Shown piece after piece: positions 22,001 to 34,000 of a stretch of DNA of 64,000 nucleotides; position 1 is the stretch's first letter, and each line of letters opens with the position of its first letter. The translations under genes and the position numbers were made by a program. The stretch lies in the NCBI RefSeq assembly GCF_964199755.1, contig NC_133910.1:13896711-13960710 (forward strand), read 5' to 3'. The stretch comes from Larus michahellis (Eukaryota > Chordata > Aves > Charadriiformes > Laridae). Below the pieces are notes generated by a model. It was not told the origin of the DNA. It made no database searches and saw nothing but the letters and a program-made list of their open reading frames with translations.

Positions 22001-25000
22001 GGGACAAGGGCACCGAGAGAGATGATATTAGGATTGGCCTCCTGGGACAGGAGCGGCTGTCCTGCGCGCCCCCAGTGGGCAGGCAGCCTGTGCATGCCGG
22101 GATCACACTTGCAAGCGTACCTCTCGGCCAGTGCCCGTGCCTCCAGCGCCCAGTGGCTCCAGTTCGTGGGCTGCTGAGGGATTTCCTGGGGAATATCCTT
22201 GAAATGCAAACGGCAGCAATGAGATCCCAGCGGGGACCAAGGACCCCTGGGCCCCACCAGCCCAGCACCAACAAGAACCTCCCAAAGGACTGGAGGACCT
22301 TTGCAAACAGGAGCGAGCGAGGGAAGTGGCTCCTCTTGACTCAGCTGCAAGGGGGGCTACACCCACATGGACCCCAGGCTTTCCCACTCACCCGCAGTGC
22401 TGGTCACATCCCACCCCACCAGTCCTGCACATCCCACTGCCCCCCAGGATGGCCACCAGCCTCCCCAGGAGCCTGGGGCCAGCAGGAGCCCTCACCGTAG
22501 TAGCCAGGGTGTCGGCAGCACGCAGGACCTCCCGCTGCGCCGACTGCAGCGTGGCCCCGATCTCCGACAGCAGGATGCAGGTCTTGGGGAGTCCATGGCC
22601 AGAGCAGCCAGTGGCCCGGCTGGCATTGCTGAGCCGGCCTTGCGAGGCGCCCAGCGCCCCTGCCAGCCGCCCAACCTGTGCCAAGAGGGCAGCCCGGGCA
22701 CCTGCGGACAGCACAAGCAGCTGCTTGTTGCCCACAGAGGTGCTCAGGGCTCCCCACTTGCCTGTGGGGCTGCCCCATGGCCGAGCACCCCCCGCTTCTG
22801 CCTGCTAATGAAAGGGGAAGAGAGTCCCTCCTGGGTGCTCAGGAGGGACGAGGGATGCAGCACCCAAAAGGCACCCCGTGTGCCGTTGCTCAGCCCCCAG
22901 TAACGCCCATCACCGGCTGCTCCAAAACCTCCCGGTAAATGCATCCCTGCGGTGCTCTGTCCTATACCGATACACATGGTCCCCCGGTGGTCCCCTCTTG
23001 GTCACCCCATCACCCACGCTGAGCCCATGGCACCTCCTTGCACCTACCCAGCATGTCACAGCACCCTAAGGGAGCCGAGGGTTCCCCAAGGGGTGATGTG
23101 GGGCTCCCCCCGCAGTGGAGGGAAGGGTTGTCCCCTGTACCTTGCAGGAGGTGAGGGCCGGGCAGCCCGTCTCCCCGGGGCGCATCTCCCAGCATGGGGG
23201 ACTGGCCCGGGCGGGCGTCGCAGCCTGGGTTTTGCAGCCATTCCTCCATCTCCTGCAGCCTGGCCTTCAGCCGCTCGGCCTGTGGGTGAGATACGGGGGG
23301 GACAGGGGGTCGGTGAGGCAGCAGGGGGGCCCAGGTGCTGTGCCCACCTGGGCAGGGCACGGGCTGTACCTCGTCCTTCACCAGCCCGTAGCAGGCAGGG
23401 CACTGCTGGCAGCGGGAGCTCGGCGGGTCGGGGAAGAAGTTGGCCTGGCACCGGTCACACTTGTAGCCCACGAAGCCAGGGCGGCAGAGGCAGGTGCTGT
23501 TCTCGTGGCACTGCGGGGTGACGGAGCCCAGCGGGGAGCAGTTGCAGGCTGCAACGGTGGCAGAAAGGTGTCACGCCACGGCTGCCAGCCCCGATTGTGG
23601 GACCTAGGTGCAGTCCCCATCCCATTACCTCGACAGCCCCGGGCTGAGAAGCCGAAGAAGCCATGGTGGCATCGGTCGCACTGCTTCCCCGTGACGCCCA
23701 GCTGGCAGGAGCACTGCCCCGTCAGCTCGTGGCACCTGCTCTCCCGTGACCCCGTCGGGTGGCACTCGCAGCTGGCATCGAGAGGTGGAGGAGGGTGATG
23801 AGCAAGCAACGTATGCAGAGAGCAGAGACCAGAGCTGGGGACAGAGCCACCGCTGTCCCCCCGCAGCCCCACGCTGTGCCCCACATACCTCTTGCACCCC
23901 ACGGCAGGCTGCAGGCCGTAGTAGCCGGGCTGGCAGCGCCCGCAGGCTCTGCCCATCACATGCGGGAGGCAGCGGCACTGGCCCGTGCTGGGATCACAGC
24001 CCTCCTGCCCCGGCGCTGAGCCATCGGGGTTGCAATCACAAGCTGTGGGAGACAAAATACCACTTGCATCCCAACACGGGGCTGGCAGATGGGACTGTGG
24101 GAATGGGGCACTGCAGCTGAGACCCCATAACGTGGAGGGCTGTGTCCCCCCATCAAACAGGGCCCCGAGAGGCTGAGCCCCTGCAGATCAGGGTATCTCC
24201 AGGGAAGGACGGCAGTGGAGAGAGGGAGCAAACTCTGTTCCTGAGCATTTCAGGCTACTCTGGGTCATCCATCTGATGGATCCATCTAAACACACTGAGC
24301 ATCCCCCTTCCACCCTCTGCCAGGAGGATCTGGGCTGCAGTGGATCCCAGGGGAGCAGCGCCAGCCCCTGGGGCCATACGTACGTGCACACTTCCCAGTG
24401 GGGTCGGGAGCCAGCGCATCCCCGTAGAAGCCCGGCCGACACCTCTCGCAGTGCTCGCCCGTCGTGTTGTACAGGCAGCGCAGACACTGGCCGGACACGG
24501 GGTCGCAGTTCCCCACGGCATTGAGATCCACGTTCCCATGACACTGGCAGGGGACACAGGGATGCACGGGACCCCTCTGCCCCAGGGGGTCCCCGAAAAA
24601 CCCGTCATCGCAGAGCTCACAGCGTTTTCCTGGGGAAGGCGAAAAGGTGGGGAGGGGTCCGCCTGTGCCGGCAATGCCCGTGGCCACCATACCTGCCCAC
24701 CCCCAGCCTCACCTCTCTGCCCCGGGGGGCAGTGGGTGCAGACCACCTCCCCACTGCCGGGCACCTCGGTGCAGGGTGAGCGTCCGGGGCAGGGGCACGG
24801 CTTGCAGTCATCGGAGTGCCCTACGAAGGGGTTGCCATAAAACCCGGGGCTGCAGCGCTCACAGGAGGGACCTTCCGTATTGTGCAAGCACCGGCATTGC
24901 CCTGCGAGGAGGAAAACGGAGCTGAAGGTCTGCAAAAACCCAGCCCCAAACAAGAGCGGGGATGGCGGGAGGGATGGAGAGCTAAGTGCCGAGCGTGGCA

Positions 25001-28000
25001 CAGCGTGGATGCTGAGAGGGATGTGCAATTCCAGCCAATGGATCGCGCTGGGATTGCACATCACCAACCAGGACTTGTAACATTTTCCCTCCCTGTCCCT
25101 TCCTTGCTCGAGGGAGGTTTTGGAGAGGATGCCGGGGCTCCAGCGCCAGCCCCACAGTCCCCCGCGGCGTGGGGACGAGGAGGTGCTGGCGCACACAGCA
25201 GCACCGTCACCGTGCACGGAGTCTGTCGGCGCCTGCGATAATCGACAACACATTTCTGAGCGACAAGGCACATCGTTTCCAGCCTGTCATGGAAAACACA
25301 AGCAGCTGACCGGCACCCAGCGGGGAGCGAGCGTCTCCTTGCGAGCCGAGCCGGTGAGTCACGGCCTTCCGAAATCAGCAGGGAGGAGGAGGAGGAGGAG
25401 GAGGAAGGATGCTCAAGCACCCCCTCCACCTCCAGGCAGATGCTCTGCTTGACTGGAGACAGAGAAGGAGCCAGGGGGAGGATTTTTCCCCGTGATTTGT
25501 GGGGTCAGGTCATACCAGACGGGTTGCGCAGGAGGGAATGGATATTTTTCCGTTTTCCCCACATCTAGGCGGAGCCGGATGATGGAAAAGACAGGAAGGA
25601 GGGGAAAAATAAACGAAAGGAAGCATGCGGGCTGGCTCGGGCTGGCAGCACCAGGGCTGGGACATCAAAAGCCTGGCCCCGTCCCTGGGGATGGTGCGGT
25701 CGGCGGCGCCAGCCCCAGCTCTGGGAGACGAGGGGCGAGTTTGCAGAGTTTCCGCCGGCAGAATGGGGGCACTTGCTGGCACAAACACCTCTTCCAGCCC
25801 GTTCCATCCCAGCCCTACGCTATTGTCGCTCCTCGCTGACGGGAACCGCCCAGCGAGGAGCCCCAGGGGCTCTGTCCGGGTACCAAAAGCATCCTCTTAT
25901 TTCCAAGCGCTTACCACCGATCGGAGCTGCTGCATTCTGCAGGGGTGGACGGGGAGCACGGCAGCGTCTCACAAGCCCCTCATGGCTGGGATGTGCCTTT
26001 CGCCGGGGCTGGCAGCAGCGAGGCTGGTGCTGGAGTCACGCAGCCACCTCGAGCTCCAGGGCAGCGGTTTGCAATCCTGTCCCCCTTCCCTCACCAAAGC
26101 CATCCAGACACTTTGCCTGGCAGGAGACGGGAGAGCCAACACCCCGCCAACCACCCCACACACAGCCACGCTGCCCCGAGGACTTTGCTTTTGATTTTTC
26201 CTCCCTTCAAAGCCACAGTCCCTGCTACAGTCACGCACCTCTGAGCTGAGACCGGAGGCAGAGCAGGGCTTGGGCTGGCAGCACAAGAGCTGGCTCCTCT
26301 GGTGCCTTCCCGCACGCCTGGCACTGCTGTATTTTCCTTCTTTTTTTACTTGTTCCTCTGCCCAGGTTCACCCCCAGTTTGCAGGTGCTCCGCTCCTTGG
26401 GTAGCGATGCTGCCTGCAAGACCCATCCTGGCAAAACCCTCTGCCCCTCTCCTGCCCTCGCCCCTGCCTCCCCACTCCTCTGAGGACCAGCACCTTTCCT
26501 GTCTCCTCCTTTCTGGTCACAAAGCACCATGAAAGGTGCCCCTTTTGTTATAAATTACCACTGGTTTTGAACTTCATTAATTATCTCTGTGGTTATGAAC
26601 CCAGTCCCTATAACCAGCCAAGCGATTCAATGTGCAGGTTTTGGGTACCGCAACCTCACAGATGGTTTCCAGCATCCCTCACAGACAAGCCAAGTCCTGG
26701 ATTTGTCACCCATGCACACAGTGGTGGGGTGAGTCGGGTGGCCAGGGGGTGCGCACCTGTGAGGGGGTGGCAGTCCCCGTGCTGGTTGCAGGAGCAGGGC
26801 ACGCAGCTGACGAAGGGGCTGCCGAAGGGGATTTCCCGCTTGAAGCCGGGTGCGCAGGACTGGCAGAACCGCCCGGCGTAGCCCGGGGGACACGTGCACT
26901 CCTCCACCCAGCCTGCCCGCGCCCCCGGCCCGGGGCGAGCAGACGTGAGCTGGACCTCGCTCAGGGACAGCCTGCCTGCGAGAGCGGAGCGCGGCGTGAG
27001 CATGGGATGGCACGGCCCCCGGCCCCCCTCTCTCCATCCTGCCTGGAAATGCTCCAGACAGGGATAGGAGACCCCAAAATACCTCCTGGCGAGTCCAGGG
27101 GCGTTCACAGAGAGGAGCCAGCCCCTGCCCCAACGCACCCCCTGCAACGCCTCTCGTCCCCAAGAGCCTGATGCTGCCCCGATGTCCCCAGCCCCATCCC
27201 AGCTTGGTCCCCATGGGGACGTTGCATGGAGCCACCCACCTTGCACGGGGCCACGGCTCACGCGGAGGTGGAGGGCGGTCAGGTTGGAGAGCAGGCGCTG
27301 GAAGCTGAAGGCCGACAGCAAAGGCTCCGCACCCTCCTCTGCCTCGTGCAGCCTGTTGGAGGAGGAGCGTGGGAGGAAGGACAGGGCCAGCTGACAGCCA
27401 CCCACCGCAGGACAGCCCAGCTCAAGACCCGGGCACAGTGATGGGGGCACAATTAAATCCCTGAAGGGGGCAAGGAGTGGGGCTGAACCCCACAGCACAG
27501 GGCAGCCCAGGCAAGATCAGACACGCTGTGTCCCAAACCCAGCTGAGGTTCCCCAAAGCACCACGACAGGTACCTGAAGGTGACAGCCTGCTTTCCGTGC
27601 TGGGGCTGGCTCTCACTGCTGGACATGGTGATCTCCATCCCCTCGCCCTCCAGCACCAGCTGGACCCGGAGCAGGGACACCCCAGTCTCCATCCCTGTCC
27701 CATTCCCTTCCGCTCCCAGCAGCAGGGTCAGGAGCTGCCCGTAACTGAGACGCTGGTTCTGCAGAAACTTCCCTGTGAGAGGAGAGAGGAGCAAAGTCTG
27801 TAGGACGTGGATGTACCCCGGCACGGTCCTGTTCCCACCAGCATCACCAAGAGCCATGGTCACCCTCCTAGAGCAGGGCCAGCTCCAACCTGCCCTCCCA
27901 GGGTCCCAGCCCACCACCCTGATCCCCCCCACTGCCTCAAGTTATCAAAACCAGGATGGAGCACAGCGATTCATGCACCAGCTTGGAGGTGGGATGTCCC

Positions 28001-31000
28001 ATGAGAGCACCAGGGGGTCCTCGTGGCAGAGCAGGACCCCAGGGACCCGGCACACATGATACCTGGTGCAAGAAAATCCACCGGTTCCTCTCCATCCCAC
28101 TCGGTGACAATGTCCCCGTCAATCCAGCGCAGAGACAGGTCCGCGGTGCCCGGAGCCGCAGCAGCCCAGCCCTCCAGCCCTGCGTGAGGGCACACAGCGG
28201 TGGTGCACGGGCAACGGGAGCAGCAACCAGCCCAGCATCAGCGGGGTGCTGCTTTTGGGGGCTCTGTCCCTCCTCCCAAGACTCTCCAGGGTCTTGTAAG
28301 GGGCTGATGCTTTGTAACACCCTCCTTCACTCAGGCTCTGCGCTCTCACATGCTAGAAAGTAGCCCTAGCTGCCCCCCCATCTGTTTATTTTCTTAGATT
28401 TGGAGGAAATTATTATCTTTAAACTTTTGCCCCCCTGCCTGTGCTGCGGTTCCAACGTTACTGTGGGCTGGAGGGGCAGGAAACCCAGGGAGAGACGGGG
28501 CGTAATTGCATTAAGTTGGTTTCCTTCGGAAATCAGTTAAACTCCCCCCCCACTCCCCAGGGTTAGTTATTTCTTCCAGCCCTGGGTGCCCGCAGGACAA
28601 ACACTTGGAAATCCCTCCCCAGCTCTCAAGTGGGCTGCGCTCGATTATCAAATCATCCCGAATTTGGACCCTTCCACCCAGCACAGGAAACTTCCAGCTG
28701 ATCCAGCTCAGCTGTGGATTGGGGAGCGCTTTGGGGAGCGGGGCTTCAGGAGGTGGGGGCTGCCCCCTGCCCCGCGCTGCCCGGCCATGCTGAGCCTCGT
28801 ACGACCCAGCCCTGGCTCTGCCAAACCTGTCCCCAAGGGAGCAGCCCCAGACCGGCTGCACGAAGGGTGGAAAAAAGACTCTGTTTAGAGCCTGGCTGCG
28901 TTTCAAGGCCGTGGAAGACATTACGGCAGCACAGCAATTGGCAGCGTGGATTAAAGGCAGCCAGGACAAACCCGCGCCTGGCGTGTTCGCCTCCATCTGC
29001 TCGCTGTCGGGCTACAGGCGAGGCAGAGCGCCGGCTGCCTGCCATGGGTGCCCGTACCCTGCCGGGGCACAGGCGGGGGTCCCGGCGAGCCGGGGGCCGC
29101 GGTGTGCCCGCAGCCGGGGCTGCACACGTCGGGCTGTGCGGCAGATGGCAGGGTTTCCCCGAACATCCCGCACACATCCAGCCCTGCCACGCACAGCCCT
29201 GGCTGCAGCCGGGCAAGAGCACCCCGTCCCGCTCCCCCGGCCCCCCTCCGCCCTGCCCCGTCCCAGCCGAGGTGGGGGAGAGGAGGGAATAAGGGGGAAA
29301 GTTCCCAGCAGGCTCCATCCTTTTGGGTTTTTATCTTTCTGAGATGATTTTTAGCGCTCCTGCTGTCCCTGGTGTGGCGGAATGGTTGCGCCCGGCCCCG
29401 CCGCCCCCCCCCAAGCCATGCACAGCCCCAGGAGCAGGTTGGCATGGAGGGATGCCACAGGGAGAGCCCATCCCCACGGAGCTGGGGGCAAAAGCAGAGG
29501 TTTAACAGCAAAATAGGGGTGAGCCAGAGAAATCACCCTCCAGTCTCCACCAGTCAGCCCCAGGGAAGGATGCTCAGCCCCAGCCTTCCCAAACTGCCAG
29601 AGTTTTTTGGCTGGAGTTGGTGTAGCTGTGCCCTCCATTTCACCCGGGGCTGGGGGGTTGGTACCTTGGCTGAAGTCGGAGCGGACGTGGGTCACCTCGT
29701 AGCCGTCTGCTGCCGTGCAGGCGGTGGAGTGGCCGTAGCAGAAGCAGCTGGTGCAGCCGACAGGGTTGTGGGGCTGCAGGTTAAACCAGCCCGGCTGGCA
29801 CCTGGGCATGGGGAGGAAACAGGAGCAGGTGGCAAGGGGTAGGCAGAGCTACAAGGGACCACAGCAGTGACCCGAAGGGGACACTGGTGGCAGCTCCGAG
29901 CGAGCCCAGTCCCAGCAGTCCAGAGGGATGCCTGTCCCAGTCCCCCTGACCTCACCAGCCTACCATGGCCTCTGCAGGGAGCAACCCTGCAGGACTCCCA
30001 CTGCAGAGCCCTGCGAGGGGTTGTGTCTAGGGGCTGGGGAGCAGCAATGCCCTGTGGCAGTAAAGACGCCTGCCCTGCACTGACCATCGAGCCCCGGCAC
30101 TGATCCCATCCTGGAAAGGGCCCACGGTCCCATCCCCATCCCATGGCCGCGGTGCTTACCTGTTGCACAGGTGCCCCTCCACCTTCTCCTTGCAGGCGCA
30201 ATGCCCCGTGTTGGGGTCACAGATGCCCACGCTGCCCGCGGGGTCGCAGGCGCAGGGTCTGGTTGGGGCGAGACAAAGGCATGACGTGAATCCCGGTTCC
30301 ATCCTGCTGCTCCTGCCTGGGGCCGGGCTCCTCCTCACCTGCAACCACCTTCGCTGAGGCTGTGGTAGCCGTCCTTGCAGCGCTCACACTTCCAGCCCGT
30401 CACGTTGGCTTTGCAGAGGCAGGTCCCCGAGCTGTCACACTGGGGCTGCAGGGAGCCTGCGGGGACCCCAGCCAGCCCTGAGACCCTGCCCCAGGCGGGG
30501 AGAGACACAGCGGGGGAGATGGGGAGACCCCAGGCAAGGGAGGGCCGACGAAAACCATCCCTCCCAGCCAAGCCCTGGCTTGGGCGGGGGTTTGGGAGCC
30601 GGAGCCCGGCTCGGCGCAGCCCCACGCACCTGCGGGGTGGCAGTGGCAGGGCTGGCAGGCTGCCTGCTCCTCCCAGCGATAGTGGTTCTGCCGGCAGCGC
30701 TCGCAGTGGGGACCGTCCGTGTTGTCGCGGCAGTTGCGGCAGTGGCCCCCGTGCCCGCTGCGGCGGTACAGCTCCCGGTCGTAGAAGCACTCCTCCGAGC
30801 GGCCGCTGCAGTTGCAAGCTGTTGGGGAGGCAGGAGGGGTGGTCGGCAGCTTTGGGGCACGGGGCTTATCTCCCCACAACCTCCTGGGGGGGCTGGATGA
30901 GCCAGAGGGGCTTTCGGCAATGCCTCTGCCGTTGGAAACAGAGGTGGGTGCAGCACGGAGCAGATGGCTGCACCCATGGGATAAGGAAGTGTCAGGGAAT

Positions 31001-34000
31001 CCTCAGGGTGATGCTGTGAAGGGGGCCCTGGGGTGGAAATCCTCCCTCCCTGCCCAGAGCAGCTTCACAAAGTGGAGCAGGCGCTTTCTCTCCGTGCAGG
31101 AAGGGCAGGAGCTGCCGGAGGAGCCAATGCAGCCCCAGCGCAGCCCGTCGGGGCCGGCTGCACACCGGGACCGCGGGGCCAGCCCGGGTGATACTCACGG
31201 AGACACTCGTTGGCGGCCTCGGCGGTGCCGCGAGCCCAGGGCCGGTCCTGGTAGAAGGGCTGGCAGCGCTCGCAGTCGGCGCCGGCTGTGTGGTGCTGGC
31301 ACACGCACACCAGCCGCCCGGCATCGTCCGGCGCACACTCGCTGGCATGGCCATTGCATTTGCACCTGCAGAGAGACCCCCGTGTGGGGATGAGCCGCTC
31401 TGAGCACCGGTGTGGGCAGCAGCCGGCTGCCGGGCTGGCTCGCCTGGGGTGGCCATGGGGCGAGGAGCAGGGTAGAAAGCAGCAGCTCGGGCTGTGCCGG
31501 CCTTGAGGACGCCCACCATGTCCCCAGGGCGCTCCTGTCCCGGCAGCTGGAGGTCACACGTTGAGGGTGGCCCACAGGAGATGCTAACCAGCTCCAGCTG
31601 CTGGGCCCAGGGGGGAGACGGCAGCGACAGGGGCTGCCGGCCAGCTGGGAGCAGCCCCGGCCCCGCTGTCCGGAGGAAAGCCGCCCCCACCGGGATGGAG
31701 AGATTTCCCACTCCCCCCAGCTGGGGAAGGGCACATGCAGCACAGCCCACAGCCAGCACCAACTGGGTGACACCAATATCTCTGTCCCACATCAGCTTCC
31801 CCCTCCCACAGGCAGCCACTCTGGCTCTTCTTGCCAACTCCACGCTCCACCAGCCTCCGTGGCTTCGGGGCACCTCTCCACTGGCACGCCGGGACACCTC
31901 TTTCGCTGTGCCCGGGGACCAAGCAGTGCCACAGGAGCAGCAGCCCCATTAAAAGCCACAGGGCTGGGAGGGGGCAAAGCAAATACAGCTGGTGGCTAAT
32001 GGAGAGGGCTTGCGGGGGAAAAGACCTCCTTCCTGCACAACTGGCAGGGCTCCAGGTTTCATCACCCATCTCTGCACCGCCAGCTCCAGTTTACACACAG
32101 AGGAGGCCACACCTGAGCAGTTTGCCCCAAAACCACAATTCAAACAAGACGGAGGAGGGGAGCGGCTGCCCCAGCCCCACAGCCCCGGGAAGGTCCCCCC
32201 TGCTGCCCGCACCCCGGCGTGGCTGCCCCTCACCTGCCGCCCACAGAGAAGTCGGAGATGGCGTAGTAGTACGACTGCAGCACCTTGGGGTCCTTGAAGA
32301 TGTCGTCTCCAAAGGTGTTGAGCCGGTTCAAGGAGATGAGCAGGTCGGTGACCGTCACCCACTCCTGCAGGGCACACGGGGAAGGCGCCTTGGCGAGGGG
32401 TCCGGGCCACCAGCTCCCCGCCCCAACCAGAACGCATCCTGCCCTTTCCCTATGGGGGTGCAGGGCATCACCAGCGCTTTTACCCTGGGTGGCTGCATTA
32501 GTGCACCCGGTCCCGGGGGGACCACGCACCCGCCCCACTCCCACCCCAGCAGCACCTGCAGCGCAGGGCTCCCGTCAAAATTGTAGGCGCTGGGCCGTCC
32601 CTCGAGGGTGGAGAAGGCGACGTTGCCCCCGCTCAGCGGGGAGATGTCACTGAATTCGTCAGTGCAGAAGGCCACCTGCTCGTCCTCCCCCGGCCGCAGG
32701 TAGTGCCGCTGCCGCTTCCCGTAGGTTTTCTCGCAGGACGCGCTGTAGTACTGGAAGGGCACCCAGGGCCCCTCGGCGCGGCTGCGCTTGTAGATGGCAA
32801 AACTCTCGGGCCGGCTGGTGTGGAACTTCAGCCGCACGTAGGTGATCTCGTAGGCTTTGCCTGGGGACAGACCCGCCACGCTGTCACCCTCTCCTGGCCG
32901 CCACCACAGGGCTGAAATTATCCCGGTGCCCTGTCCTGTGTGGCCGTCGGCATCCCCATGGTGCACTGACTCGCTCTCCCCGCCACAGCTAAAAACAGAG
33001 TGGTTTTGTGCGAAGCAGGAATCCTCGTCCAGCTGCCCTTAACCAGCTCCTCCTCGCTGCAGCCCAAACCCCATCCAGCCCCAAATCTGGCCCCACAGCA
33101 GCCGCCCACCCACGGCACGGGTGCTCCGGGAGGGTGGCACAGGCAAGGAGCTGCCGCAAAGCCAGGCTCTACCCACCAGCCCATGGCACGGAGCAGCATC
33201 CCCGGGGCAGCGGTGTCATGGGCATGGGGAGGTGGAAAGGGTCAAGGCCGGTCCCTTCCCGGGGAGCCACGTGCCAGGACCCGGCATCGCTGCCAACTTT
33301 GCCGGGATGAAGACAAAGAGAGGCCACCAATCCCCGGGGCAGATGGCGCAGCTCTGAAAGCGCTTGAAAGAATTAGCAAAAAGAGGGAAAGAAAACACCA
33401 AAGTGAACATCAAAACCGCTTAATTGCCAGAGATGAAGGACCAGCTCAAAGACTGGATTGCTCCATAACAACACCGCTCCTGACAGCGCAAAACAATTAG
33501 CTGCAAGGGTTTGGCTTTATTTGAAAAGATAATGAGTTGGGAATGTTAGAGGGGTTATTCCGGGACTAGGAAAACAAGCCTTTAATTGGGCCCATATGAA
33601 TACTGTCGCATATGTGCTGCAACTTTGCTGCGGGGGAGCCGAGGCAGCCCGGCTACCGGCACTGGGAAAAGCAGCTGCCTCCCATCAGGGATACAGGGAG
33701 CGCCCGGAGCAGGGGGACGGACCCACTCGCAGCCCACCCGGAGGTGACGAGGGCCAGGAAGGGGCTGCAACCGGGCTGTCCCACCGCCACCATGCTCCCC
33801 CCAAATTCACCTCCCTCCGGGACCCCTCCGGGCTGGTGAGTGGGGGTGTCCCTGCCCTGCACCCCACGGCGGAGGGGGAACGCCCGGCGGGCGCCAGTTC
33901 CCAGACAGCATGGTCCCGGTGGGATGTCTACCAAAACAGCGAGGTCGGGGCCGTCACCTCCCAGAGCAGTTTCCTCTGGGAGAGGAAGGGAGCTCGGCAC